Below, one piece after another: positions 47,456 to 59,260 of a stretch of DNA of 64,000 nt. This DNA is from Agrostemma githago. Taxonomy: Eukaryota; Streptophyta; Magnoliopsida; Caryophyllales; Caryophyllaceae. The number at the start of each line of letters is the position of its first letter. Within the stretch, counting starts at the first letter, position 1. The stretch covers positions 10,507,113 to 10,571,112 of the forward strand of contig OY288261.1 of the NCBI GenBank assembly GCA_958450325.1. The letters run 5' to 3'. Below the pieces are notes generated by a model. It did no database searches, was not told the DNA's origin, and saw only the letters and a list, made by a program, of their open reading frames with translations. The translations under genes and the position numbers were made by a program.

Positions 47456-47748
47456 TTAGATTTGTATGGTCGCGTAAATTTGTATAGTTGTCTGTTTTTA
47501 CTATTTTCACCTTTACACTTTAATGCATACGTTAGTTTCAACAAACATCTATTACATCTATTTATATGTTTGCTATACACTTTAATGTATATGTACTCCC
47601 TCCTATTTATTAAATTCACAAATCATGATTATTCTTATATCAATTAATTTTGATCATAGTATATATTCTCATCCACTAAAGTTTTTTCATTTAAATATAA
47701 ATATCATTTTTAATACAACCGTGCAATTTTGCACGGGCCAGAACCTAG
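47456..47748 (+). other. Helitron 3' end with terminal hairpin and CTAG
   Basis: The 3' trailer is AT-rich. The hairpin stem CCGTGCAA/TTGCACGG (47719-47736) has a 2-nt loop and lies 12 nt from the terminal CTAG (47745-47748). This is the expected transposition termination signal. Confidence 0.95.
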
Positions 47749-48151
47749 TTCCTACTTGAGATCGAATTCTATCATTGAATGGGTTTATTTAATATTTTCG
47801 AGGCTGATTTTTTGTGGTATTTGAGTCCAATCCGGACGTGTGAGATGTCACGGCTGGTCCGTCCGTCTCGGAAAAAATATCTTTGACCGGGTTCGACCCG
47901 GTTGCTAAAAGACGGTTTTGCCCCTAGTGTCGGATTCGACCCAAATTAGTCTTATTTGACTCGAAACGACCTACTGGGCCTGGATTTGAGGTTGGTTTTG
48001 TAAGATTTGTACTCCGTAATAAGCCCAAGCCAAATGCCAATGATTTTGAGCCCGTTTTCGAGTATACTAAAGCACGTTTGCGTCCGATCATCATCGGGTG
48101 TTTGGCGGGAACTACTATAGACACCTGACGGTCAAAATGTGGGTGTCTACA
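47749..48151 (-). repeat. Left LTR, second part (after the Helitron)
   Basis: Begins TTCCTACTTGAGATCGAATT, which joins exactly to GATAGAA at 24659 when compared with the intact LTR, and ends GGGTGTCTACA at 48151. Confidence 0.95.
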
Positions 48152-48349
48152 GAGCCCTCACTCTGACTGAGGCTTGGACAAGGCGAAAGTCAGAGTAGCT
48201 ACCAGGCCAATCGAGGATTAAGACCTGGCAGACTTCCGATCGGGTCATTTATAGCCCATTAGACTTGCGTGAAGGGCTCGCCAGCCATAAGATAGAAATC
48301 ATACCTGGATAGATGCCAATAATGTCGCGTGGACTTTGCCTAAAAATTC

Positions 48350-48690
48350 TTGGGTGTGTCTGTTTACAGACACATCCCATCTTGGAGTTGTGTGGGAGCT
48401 TGCCTTGGAAGCTATCACATCCCATCTTGGAGTCGCGTGGGAGCTTGCCTTGGAAGCTATGGGTGTATCTGCTTACAGATACATCCCGATTCAGAATTAC
48501 GTGGGAGCTTGCATTGGAAGCTATGGGTGTATCTGTTTACAGATACATCCCGATTCAGAATTACGCGGGAGCTTGCATTGGAACCTGTGGGTGTATCTGT
48601 TTACAGATACATTCCGATTCAGAATTACGCGGGAGCTTGCATTGGAAGCTATGGGTGTATCTGTTTACAGATACATCCCGATTTTTCAGT
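48350..48690 (-). repeat. Tandem array of 64-bp hairpin units
   Basis: About five units with period 64 bp (clear from 48461). Each contains TGTATCTGTTTACAGATACA, a 20-nt near-perfect palindrome, followed by TCCCGATTCAGAATTAC and GGGAGCTTGCATTGGAAGCT. Three overlapping open frames across it come from the period not being a multiple of three, not from coding. Confidence 0.92.
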
Positions 48691-51600
48691 AAAAAATGTC
48701 GCCTGAGCTTTCCACCGGGGAGTTTTTGCGAGGAGACTTCCTTCTCGAGTCTGGGTGTACCTGTGTGATGCCAACACATAGCAATTCGTATGTAACATTT
48801 AGGCGAAACACCGACTCACGTTGGGGAAGTAAAAAACTTGATGTTCCTTTGGGAAGCACAAGCTGGTACCTGAAATGTTAGATATATAGGCAGAAATAGC
48901 AGATAGCAAGATAGCATACAGGAAATGCAATTAGCATCTATAGGTTGACTTGCGCTGGGGAAAATTATTTTTGCTTCATTTTGAAATCGAAGTCCTGAAA
49001 GCAACTCACGTGCTAGGAGATAGGTTTTCAAAATCGAAAAAGGTAGAAAAGAAATTTGCAGTTTTAAATAGATTGAAAGGATTTTCTCAAATAGCAAATG
49101 CGAATTTGGAGAGAGACATACCGACAGACTCGACTCTGGACGCGACAAGACGAGTTGACAGACACGACTTTGACTCTCTAAGGGTTAGACCGTGACTCGG
49201 TAGGGGGTGGGCCACCTAAGAAGACTCTTAAGTTGCGCTATTCCGTAGCCTGGGCGAGTGGCAACATGGTCGAATCCTCGGAATAGGAAAGATATGTTAT
49301 GAGACTGTTCCCGTATGACAGGGCTTTGTAGTAGCAATGACGTAGACTGGTGTTCTTTTGGATTTTTTTTTTCGGGGTATATTCCCAAAGTAGGTGTTGT
49401 TTCGAGTCTCTGAAAGATTCTTGTCTTCGACTGGGCCGAGTACTAGGACACACTATATAGAGGAGGCTAGATTTGAAAGTTATTTGGATTATGTGAGTGG
49501 ACGGAGAACTTCTGCTTAGGAGAAGCCCCCAGGACGACAAAGCGAACTGCTGAGAACATGACAGTGTCGTGATCGGAATGATGGTGCTTTTTGAATGTGT
49601 CAATGTGGGTGGTTGTGCCTCTGTTGAAAGGTTGCCTACGTATTCACGTGTAGTGAAATCAAACCATGTCGTAGTTCAGTGGATTGGAAGATATATTATG
49701 GTGCCTAGTATATTAGGGCTTTGTGTGTAACTAGCCATAGCGATGGTGTAGGCTAGGTGCATTCCCAATGATGTCTTGATCAAAGGGCTAGAATGGTTAG
49801 GATGTTGATCCTGTGACTGTGAGCGTTCTCCGGGATAGCCCCCAGAGGTGGTGTGAACTATTTGGGCATGTTCTATGCCGACCGTAAGTTGAGTTCCCGT
49901 GTTTGGGGTTGGTAACTGGTTTGGATGTTTTTGGGAATGTAGAGCTAGGTCGCAAGTGGCTTTGATGATTCGAAATCTGGAGCTCGATTTTGTGGAGCTA
50001 AGGCTTCGAGGGTAAGGTATTGTAATGTGGTAGGAAAGGGGGAAGTCGAGTAATAATGACTCGGGCTTCGATCGGGGTAGGTTATAATGCGGGATCTGAT
50101 TTCCATGTCTGGCCCTAATGGTTTAGGGTATATCCTATGGAGCTTGAATCCTCAAAATTCCGGGTTATCTCTTAGCCTAGGTCTCGAGAAGGTCTTGAGG
50201 GTTGTAATGTGGGAAGGCTAGATGTGGTGTTATCTAACCAGCTTGATTGTTTCTCCCCTATTGGATGGTATGAGTATTGATAATTTTGAATTGACCGTTT
50301 TCACTACGGTCACGGGTTTTTTGAATATTTTGTTGGTTGACCTCTTAGCCCCGGTCTTGGGATTCTTCACTTGGATTGACCGTTTGACCTGGTCAAGGGA
50401 TGTTGAGAGTTCTTTTGGTCATGGCCAGCTCTTTTATTTTGGCCTTTTGCTTTTTCCTTGGACTTTTTGATTTTTTTTTCCATTTTTTCCTCTTTTGTCG
50501 GTCAGACTAACACCTAAGGTAGGGATTGGTCGATCTTATTGGAGGGGTGTTTATTGTGGGGAAATGGGCTTGCCTCCCGTCTTGAACCCAAACTAGGAGA
50601 CTACCCTAGATTTGTCATAGGATTTGATACCGCTCCTACTAAGGATAGTTATGCGGCTTTCTATGTCAGACATGGAATAGGTAAAGGAAAACACGGGCCT
50701 CGATTTCCTGCAGTCATTATAGAAGTGCCTATAATAGTCACGTGCATGCATGTGCTCATGGTGTTTATCATGTTCTCGGAAACACATAAGGAAAGTGTAT
50801 ATGAGAAATAGAAAGGCTGATTTATTGAATTTGAAAAGAGGACAGAATGCAAAATGACTCTGGCTCTGATTTGGAAATGAGGATGTAGGGTATCCTAGAC
50901 TCGGACTCAGACTTAGACTCGAATCAAATCCGGACTTTCGGATGCTCGATTGGTTGTTTCTTTTTTGGTAAGGTCTTTGATTGGAGAGAACGACAGGTGC
51001 CACGACTCGCCTAAACTCGGCTTTGCGCAAATGCAAGAGAGGGAGTCAAACTAGACACGGCCCGGGGTGACGGGATGACAAAGACTCTTGGATCGGGATA
51101 CCCGAACGCTGACCTAGACAAGGTAACGACCGCGAATTAGACTCGAGCTGTATAAGGGTGAGTCCGAAAATGGGGCGACCATGTTTGACCGCATCACGTG
51201 CTCGGACCAACCGTGGTGACCTAACCCTAGGTGACTCGAGTATTCGTAGCATAGGTTCGACTCGAAGAAGGCATCATAAGGACTCTAGTGTAGGATGAAC
51301 GTGGGGTGCCTTTAGGATGACCGTGGTTGACTGCTCGGTTGGGGGATAGCCCCCGAGTGAAGCTAAAGAATCTGGTAGGACTCGGATGGTGCGACATCTA
51401 TGTGACTCAAAAGTGGGGTATTGTGAGGCAACACGTGCAAGACATGACCCTTAGAGCAACCGTGATTGGTCGCTCTACTGAAGGATAGCCCCCGAGTGGG
51501 ACTGAAGACCGACTCCTAGACGGGTGACTCGTGGATGGTGGGTCTTCCTTAGGATTTGGCAAAGTGGGCCTAGTCCCATGCGAAGAAAGACCTACGTGTA

Positions 51601-52435
51601 AGCTATTCCCCAGACTTTGGACCCTAAAGTGTAAATGGGCTTCCCTTTGTAAGGATTTGTCCTACGTAGGTGGGCCGTACCTTGACAAATAAGGCGGACT
51701 GGGATGGGGTAGAAACTCGTGATGTAAGATCGACGGAGTTTCGACGCTAAAGGTTCTTATGACAAGACCTGACACTACTAAATACGGGAAGTCCTAAGAA
51801 GAAGAAAGTTTTGAAAAGAGGATTTGGATTTGAAAACCGAACAAAGTCGAATAAGATGGCCCGTTTTTTTTGAAAATCGAAAAAAAGTTATCGGGCCGAG
51901 ATTTCGAAATTTTGAAAAAGTTTGGGCAGCATACCGGCTAGAAAATAGGCTATTTTGAGTTAAAATCATAAGTCCTAAATTCGGTAGCTTTCCGGGTTTT
52001 GAAAATTAGATGGGTTTGAAAAGATGCAAGTTTTTGAAAATGACGGTTTTTTGAAAAGATGATAAATAGATCAAGTAGCACGTAGTCACAGAAACAATAT
52101 AATGACGCCATGTATGCTCTTAATCTAAGTCTCGGTCGGTCGAAAGAGGGTCTATACCAACGACGATAGCTTTCTCGCAAATCAGGACGGTCTTCCTAAG
52201 CCGAGTTGGTCTTAGAACCTGTCGTAAAACCCATTAGAGTTCCGCCATCGAAGTCTTTAGTGCGCCCATTTAGGAACGCACCGTGGTATAGTGGGACGTC
52301 GGTCACAAGTAACCGGCCCCGGAAAGAATTGGGTTATGCATGAACCATTGAACTAAAACGTGTACATTACTATTCGAACGATTTCTTTTCGAGTCTCACC
52401 ATGAGGATGCCGATGGTAAGTGACTCATCAGTTGA

Positions 52436-52453
52436 TCCCCAACGGAGTCGCCA
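52436..52453 (-). other. Primer-binding site of the minus-strand LARD
   Basis: Reverse complement reads TGGCGACTCCGTTGGGGA, one mismatch from the PBS of the plus-strand sister, and lies 3 nt inside the 5' LTR. Confidence 0.85.
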
Positions 52454-52456
52454 AAT

Positions 52457-54717
52457 TGTGGACATGACATAGGTCCACCCTGACGCGGCCACGCGCGGGT
52501 TTGGGGCGGCGAATGAATCTCCATATGAGAATGGATCGAATTGAAATTTAAATCGAAGTAGGAGTCGCCACCGAACTTTGTGGGAGTTCGGGCCCGTTCG
52601 AATCCACTCTATGTCGTAGTGGGCCGCGCACAAAGTACAGCCCATTCCGATTTCAGAGTTTATTGGATTCGTCCCTTTGCATTTGATACCGATACCGACA
52701 TTATCGGATACCGTGTATTGAATGACTCTCGTATGCCAACGGTTTCGGACATCCGGAAACCATGGTTCTGAGTAAGGGGTGAGGGTACGTGTTGGGAAGT
52801 TCACAAAGAACACCCAACCCCGCCCGCACTTAGCGGCCTTTACTAAGATATCGTTCGTTGTTCGTGTACGCGCGTTAGTTTGATGGTTGAATGATATGCA
52901 AAGAGCGTTTTTCCAAAGCATGTGAGAAAAATAAATGTGTTGCTAAGTCGTTTAATGTAACTTAAACAAGTAACGTCAAAGTTATATTTAGCATGTGAGA
53001 TTCGTTTTAGTCTAATAAAACAAAAGATGAAAATAAATCGCTACAAACACGAGCAAACAAGCTAGTAACGGTTTATAAATCGAATAAGAATATGAATACG
53101 ATGATATGTATAATTTTGAAAAAGGTTTATGACACGTGATGGATTAACACGTGTTGACCGAGGTAAAAAAAAGTATTTATCGAAATTTGAAAATATGTCG
53201 CGAAAGTCGCTTTTTTATGTAAGAAACGAAAAGAATAGAAAACGAGCAAAACAAAAAAAGGGGTCGATTTTCCAGGCTCTCGCGCGAGTCGCCTGGGAGG
53301 GGTGCGACTCGCGCGGGAGTCTGTCCCGGATTTTTTATTTTCGAAAATCGTTAATTTTTATAAATCGCGTACAAATATGGATTAATTTATACTCGATTTA
53401 TATTTTCGATATTCGTCGTATTCGATATTCGATTATGAAATCGATATCAAATAGTCGGAATGATTTTAGAAAAAGTTAAAAAAAGTTTGTTTTGAAAAGA
53501 ATTTGAACGAAAAGAAGAAAAAAAATGTTAATTCTCTCCGCGTTAAAATCATCGTATTTTGTTTAAAAAGATGTAACGATTTTTTTAGCATCAACGAGAT
53601 TTAATTTAGTTCTTGTTAGATACGATATTCGATTAGAGAATCGCTATCGTATTTTAAGAACGTTTGTTTTATGAAAATATTTTTGTAATATCGTTATTAG
53701 AAAAAAAAGGCAACGACCCATATTAAAAACGGACCGACCAACGACACAAAAAAAACGAAAACAAATGTGGAAAAGGAAGAGAAAGAGGAAGAATCGGGTT
53801 TGATTTTTTTACACCCTCAACCTACATGCTTTGTTTTCTCGGAAAAGAGCTCGTCGGAAAGTGGCTTAGGCACGGGAGCGTCGAGACGATGTGGATGAGT
53901 TTAGGATGGTGTATTTTGGACGTGTAAAGCGACGGCTGGTGACCGGTTTTGGGGACGGATTCGTCGGGTTATTTTTGTCGGTATTTCGATGCTATTTTTG
54001 GATGTATGTCGTAGATGAGTAACGTGTATAACTGATGTCTAATTGCTTGATAATTGACGAGAATAGTTGATTATGTCTGAGTCCCTTGTCATGTGACCGA
54101 AGGGTCCTATTTATAGGTGAAGTCCTTGATAAGAGCTAGAAGAGGTATCTCGCTTAGGTGATGAGAAATACCGGTTTGGATAGGAGATGTAAGAAGCTGA
54201 AAGGAACGAGAAGTCCATTACTTGGCGAGGAAGTCACGGAATTTCGGCTGAAAGGGGCTGTTTTGGCCGAGTGTTTGATGCGCGGTCGATAAATTGATTT
54301 GGTTTTCGGATAGAATTCCTACTTGAGATCGAATTCTATCCTTCAATGGATTTATTTAATATTTTCGAGGCTGATTTTTTGTGGTATTTGAGTCCAAACC
54401 GGACGTGTGAGACATCACGGCTGGTCCGTGTGTCTCGGAAAAATATCTTTGACCGGGTTCGACCCGGTTGCTAAAAGACGATTTTGCCCCTGGTGCAGGA
54501 TTCGACCCAAATTAGTCTTATTTGACTCGAAACGACCGACTGGGCCTGGATTTGAGGTTGGTTTTGTAAGATTTGTACTCCGTAATAAGCCCAAGCCAAA
54601 TGCCAATGATTTTGAGCCCGTTTTCGAGTATACTAAAGCACGTTTGCGTCCGATCATCATCGGGTGTTTGGCGGGAACTACTATAGACACCTGGCGGTCA
54701 AAATGTGGGTGTCTACA
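52457..54717 (-). repeat. Right (5') LTR of the minus-strand LARD
   Basis: Intact 2261-bp LTR, ends TG...CA on the minus strand. It carries the TATA box (54108-54115), 18-nt motif (53811-53828) and palindromic cassette (about 53272-53319). It preserves the empty Helitron target GATAGAATTCCTAC near 54312. Confidence 0.94.
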
Positions 54718-54722
54718 CTTAT

Positions 54723-56400
54723 CAAGCTACTTTCTCCCTTACAAAGTGGCAGTCTATCTCTATATGTTTTGTTCTCTCATGATAAACCGGGTAGGAAGCA
54801 ATATAATGGAAAGTGCTGCTTGGTTATCACATTCAGTGCAGCAATAGCAGCTTATTTTAATCCTAGTTCTTGAGAAGTGTCATCAACTAAGTAACTTCAC
54901 ACGTAGTCAAGGCCATAGCCATGTATTCCGCCTCTACAGAAGAGTGAGATACCACACTTTGCTTTTTGGATTTCCAGGACGCATGAGATTTACCCAACAG
55001 AATACAGAAACGATGCCCAATCAGAGTCACAATATGCTGTTAGTTCAGTTGTAGATGAATTTGCTAGTAAAATATCCTATTCTAGTGAGTTATTGAGGTA
55101 CATGAGTACTCTTTTCTCAGCCTGCCAATGATCTGAAGTGGAAGAGTTCATGAACTGACTTAGTATTTGGATAGAGTAAGAGATGTTTGGTCTTGAGATA
55201 GTGAGATATATTAGTTTACCCACCAATCTTTTATATGCCTCAGGGTCTTGAAGGGGTGTTCCCTTTTCTGGTTCAAACTTCACATGTGAATCTAGAGGGA
55301 CCTTCAATGGCCTTTCTTTGCCAGCCCCAAACACCTTAGCTTAATCATCTCCTTAGCATATTTGGCTTTAAACACAAACATCACATGTTCAGTGTGAGCT
55401 ATTTCCAACCAAAGGAAGTAGGATAATTGACCTAAATCTTTCATGTGATATTCATACCTCAATTGCTCTTTAAGTAACTGAATTTCATCAACATTGTTTC
55501 CAGTTATGATCATATCATCTACATAAATCAGGACAACAATTATCATCTTTTCTCTTATTTTAATAAATAGAGAATGATCTGCGTTTGATTGTTTGAACCC
55601 AGATTTGAGTAGTGTATAAGATAGCTTGGCAAACCATTGCCTTGAAGCTTACTTGAGCTCATACAAGGACTTCTTGATCATGCAAACCCCCTGCCTTGTT
55701 GAGGTTTTTTCATACTTCTCCTTAGTAACTTGAATTCTACTTCCAATCTCTTCATATCCTAATGGAAGTTTCACATATACCTCCTCCTTCAAATCTCCGT
55801 GCAAAAATGCATTAGTAACATCAATCTGACATGTAGCCCATTTGTTCACTACTACTACAGCCAATAAGATCTCACTGTGGTCATTTTTGCCACAGGGGCA
55901 AATCTCTCTGTGTAGTCTAACCCTTCTCTTTGCTTGTATCCTTGAATTACAAGGCGTACCTTATATCTCTCAAGACTTCCATCTTGTTTATACTTAATTT
56001 TGTATAGCGATTTGCACCCTATTGCCTTTCTGTTTGGTGGAACTGTGGAAGATCGGTAACAACCCATGTGTCATTTTATTTTAGAGCATCAAGCTCTTTG
56101 TTCATAGCATTCACCCACTTTCATTCCTTCACAGCCTCATTGAAATAATTAGGCTCAAAGAGTTTTGTCAATGTGCTTACCATGTTATTAACAAATACTT
56201 CATTAACTGCAGCATCAGTAACTTGAGATATCTCCACAGTTTTTCTTGTTCTTTTGTCACTAGGAACATAATCATGCATCCATTGTGGTGTTTTCCTTAT
56301 TCTAGTAGGCTTTCTTTGAGGTTCTTTTGTTGTGTCATTGTTATGTCCTGTCACTTCATCATGAGAATTCCCTTGAGATTCATCATTGTTTTAAGATTCA
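54723..56400 (-). pseudogene. Copia reverse transcriptase and RNase H, broken
   Basis: Pieces: KAIGCKSLYKIKYKQDGSLE, ERFAPVAKMTTVR, QIDVTNAFLHGDL and KLPLGYEE (55649-56067), IYVDDMIITGNN with the catalytic YVDD (55514-55525), then YKRLVGKLIYLTISRPNISY (55077-55334). RNase H follows as HIEIDCHFVREKV near 54730-54770. At least four frame changes or stops separate them. Confidence 0.88.
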
Positions 56401-56599
56401 TTGAATTCTTCACTCATGATTTGCAGTTGGCTCAAGACTCTCAGTGATGATAGGTTCTTGCACATATCCTTGTTGCACTTCCTCTGGTATGCCATTTGGT
56501 ACAAGATACGTCAACTTATGTTGAGTTCCTTTGAGGTATGAGAATATGTTCTCATAAAACACAACATTCCTAGATGTGAATCTTCTTTTATATAATTTT

Positions 56600-57320
56600 T
56601 TGCACCTTATTATACCCTTTCTGGTGACTTGTATACCCTAGGAATACACATGGTATCCCTCTTGCTTGGAATGTCTTTGCTTCTATCAGGGTTGTAAGCC
56701 ATAATAAAACAACCAAAGGCCTTTGTGTTATTACATTGTTGTTCGCACTCATGTATCATCTTGTATGGTGTATTGAATTTTTTAATAGAAGATGGTACTC
56801 TATTTATTATGTAAGCAGCATTAATGACACAGCCTCCCCAATATGCCAAGGGCAACCCAGATTGAAATGTGAGAGCTCTACTAACGTCAAGTAGATGCAT
56901 GTGCTTCCTCTCGACTACACCATTCTGTTGAGGTGTGTCGGGTATAGAAATTTGGTGTAAGATCCCCTTCTTCAGCAAAAAAAAGGTTCTACATTGAGCA
57001 TCATCAAACTCTAATTCATTGTCTGATCTGAATACCTTAATCTTCTTTCAAAACTGGTTATCAGCATACTCATAAAAAAAATTCCAAAGGCTAAATGCAA
57101 CTGATTTATGAGCCAGTAAATAGACCCAATTTGCCCTGGAAAAGCCATCCACAATAGTAAAAAGAACTTAAATTTTTCTTTGTATGCACCTTATAGGGTC
57201 CCCAAATGTCTATGTGAACAAGATCAAAGGGATGAGCAGTAGTGGTTTGACTCAAATTTATTGGTGTCTTTGTAAGTTTTAACATAGGACAAGTGAGGCA
57301 TATGTCCTGACTCTTGATAT
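56600..57320 (-). pseudogene. Copia integrase, broken
   Basis: The C-terminal part of the catalytic core reads ISIPDTPQQNGVVERKH with the catalytic Glu, then AYWGGCVINAAYIINRVPS (56610-56978). Upstream pieces (about 57000-57260) give the aspartate-containing core with frameshifts. The zinc-binding Cys pair (CLTCPM) lies just right of 57280. Confidence 0.85.
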
Positions 57321-58702
57321 TGATATAGCTAAAGTCGCATCACCAAATCAAGTTATCCTAATACTATTAACAAGAAGCTAGTGGTAAGTAGGGAATCGTA
57401 TCCACAAGGACGCGGTTGAATTCGTCTAATAGCTATGGCGATTCTAAGATGCTCTAACGTTTGGTTTGATTGATTTAACTAAGACTAGAAATACGTAAAC
57501 AAAATATGAATTAATCAATTAAAGGAAAATCTAGGGCTATAGGTTCACAATGAGTAGACAAATGATCATGCAAGAATAATCGATAAACACACAAACATGC
57601 TAGTTGGCTATAATACGTCCTCTCGGATCGGAATCAACCTAGGAAGACACTAACGGGCTCTCGCTACTTATTAGGCTTCCTACCGAATCACATGCGGGTC
57701 TAATCTCAACTCGGCTCTCGCACATGAACTGAAATTTTCCTAATTCGATTAACAAGTTGTGGCCTTTAACAAATTAATCGTCTTTTAGAGCAAGTTAACA
57801 CAGCACTAGCATATATATGAATTCATCAAATATTCAACAAGAACTTAAATTCTACCCATCGATCCCCCTTGACCCTAGTAACGGAATTAGCTACTCATAA
57901 TTAAATTCACACGAAATAAACAATTGATAATGAAATGCATATTGATTGATATGGAAAAAGGAAAACTAATAAAATCAATACTAGAAATGAAAATAGACAA
58001 TCAAGAACATAAAAGATGAATAAGAATTAAAACTAATTGAAATGATTACCGATTGGAAATTGTAGCAAGAACAAGAGTAAATCTTCCAACTAGAGAATGG
58101 AAAAAAAAGTAATATTATTCTACTACTAGGCTTAGGGGTCTTAGGAATGAAAATAAGATACGTTCAAAACTAATACAAAGCATTCTTATATAGCCAAAGA
58201 AATAAGAAGCTGAAAAGACACTACAACTATGTCGTCCCGAATCGGGATGGAGTCCGTCCCGAATCGGGATTAAAGTCGTCCCATGTGATGAGGGCCGTCC
58301 CGATTCGGGACAGCTGAAAAATCCACTTTTGCTCAATTTCTTCATTTTGCCGTGAGTGAGGCAATAGGGACGACGTCCATCCCTAGGGACGGACCTCAGG
58401 ACCAACAAAAAGGACTCCTCAAGTCTTCTAAACTTCATGATATGGTTCCAACTTGACTCGGGATCACTTCATGACATCCACGCAACCTCGATAGCAACAC
58501 CTAGCTTGTGGATAAATAGTCACCGACCTCCATGTGAGCTACGATGAAAGGGAAATGGCGTCCATATCGCCTATTTCCTACAAAACACTACAAAACACAC
58601 TAGAGGAGAATATTAGTTCCCAAAACCGCTCCTAAGAGTGCATTTAACACGATAAATACATGGAAAAAAGAGGATAAAAGCATATAAAATATTAACACAT
58701 CA
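57321..58702 (-). mobile_element. Solo LTR inside copia integrase, TSD GATAT
   Basis: On the minus strand it starts TGATGTGTTAATATTTTATA and ends GACTTTAGCTATATCA (1382 bp), flanked by GATAT at 57316-57320 and 58703-58707. Copia coding (LGHAPYSKQKHIS ... ICLTCPM) is interrupted at this point and resumes on the other side. It contains TAGGGAATCGTATCCACAAGGA, a motif I associate with plant LTR elements, and a cluster of CCCGAATCGGGA palindromes (58231-58316). The 107-codon frame at 58115-58438 spans these and is not recognised as a gene. Confidence 0.85.
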
Positions 58703-58709
58703 GATATTA

Positions 58710-59260
58710 TGTGGTAATTCCAATGCTGAAATGTGTTTCTGTTTTGAATAGGGAGCATGACCAAGCCTATTATGTCAAATAGAGTAATTGTGAACCTTTG
58801 TATTAATATAACTTGATTTGTTACAAAAGGTTTTACTGTCATAACAAGAAGCAAGGTATCTTTGGCTTAATTAAACTAGCCTTAGGATTACATTTAGTAA
58901 ACTAAGATAAGAAACTAGTAATTCTTAACTTGAAGTCTTGAATGTTTGTGAGCTTGGTCATGTGCTTGTTATTTAATTAGTAAAGACCACTGCTTGCTTT
59001 CCCAATTGCCTTCACGTCTTTCTTAATGGAGTCGTGTACATGACAGTGAGTATCATAAAATGTCACACAACATCCATTGTCCTTGGTGAGTTTATGAATA
59101 GACATCAAATTTTGTCTAAATTCAGGAACACACAAGACATTTTTCAAGCATGAGCCATTATTCAAGACCATGTCTCCTTTGTGACTAACATATGCTGCTT
59201 CTCCATTTGGGAGACTAATTTTGGCTCTTTGCTTCATATTTTGAATGTTAGTCAACAAAG
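58710..59260 (-). pseudogene. Copia protease / pre-integrase region, broken
   Basis: 58977-59258 reads INMKQ-like residues, then KISLPNGEAAYVSHKGD, LKNVLCVPEFRQNLMS and a downstream linker, matching the segment between the protease and the GAG-pre-integrase domain. The zinc-binding NRLGHAPYSK lies near 58760. Confidence 0.82.

Larger units (their letters stand above)
24660..47748 (+). mobile_element. Complete 23.1-kb Helitron with RPA-like genes and Rep/helicase
   Basis: The 5' end is TCTCTTATATATTAATGC. The 3' end has a hairpin CCGTGCAA-TT-TTGCACGG (47719-47736) 12 nt before the terminal CTAG. It sits exactly between A and T of the host LTR (GATAGAA|TTCCTAC) with no duplication; the empty site is preserved in the sister LTR near 54312. 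These are the diagnostic Helitron features. In order it carries RPA-like gene 1 (25036-27870), RPA-like gene 2 (29480-30571), a zinc-ribbon remnant (31770-32714), RPA-like gene 3 (33967-35259), a LINE insertion, a tandem array and the Rep/helicase gene (to 47455), all main genes on the plus strand. Confidence 0.95.
48152..52456 (-). other. Internal region of the minus-strand LARD element
   Basis: It starts with the reversed PPT (AGAGCCCTCACTCT) and ends beside the reversed PBS (52436-52453). It is homologous over most of its length to the internal region of the 7297-16811 element. At about 50940-51010 the gag-bearing segment is replaced by a short unrelated-looking stretch. No open frame matches a retroelement protein, so the element is non-coding and dependent on a helper. 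Confidence 0.85.
22799..54717 (-). mobile_element. Non-autonomous LTR retrotransposon (LARD), minus strand, interrupted by a Helitron; TSD CTTAT
   Basis: Left (3') LTR is 22799-24659 plus 47749-48151, the internal region is 48152-52456 and right (5') LTR is 52457-54717 (2261 bp). CTTAT flanks it at 22794-22798 and 54718-54722. The PBS (minus strand, 52436-52453) and PPT (48152-48163) are in place. The internal region is a diverged relative of the 7297-16811 element but lacks gag and the A/T-run array, leaving no coding capacity. By eye the LTRs differ at roughly 1.5-2% of sites, so it is clearly older than the plus-strand sister. The Helitron inserted afterwards, into the left LTR. Confidence 0.92.

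Noticed and set aside
47924..48124. Small frame (starting MSIVVPAKHPMMIGRK) present at several LTR starts
   Set aside because: Antisense or sense reading of conserved LTR U3; appears in all copies regardless of TATA position and shows no protein features.
48350..48690. CRISPR-like regular repeats
   Set aside because: Contiguous tandem units without unique spacers, within a plant retrotransposon.
48313..48768. Three overlapping long frames of about 118-151 codons
   Set aside because: Artefact of a 64-bp tandem repeat without stops; the three frames encode the same repeat in different phases.
52370..52921. 183-codon minus-strand frame at an LTR edge
   Set aside because: Spans the LTR end, PBS and internal leader; no domain and not conserved in frame in the sister element.
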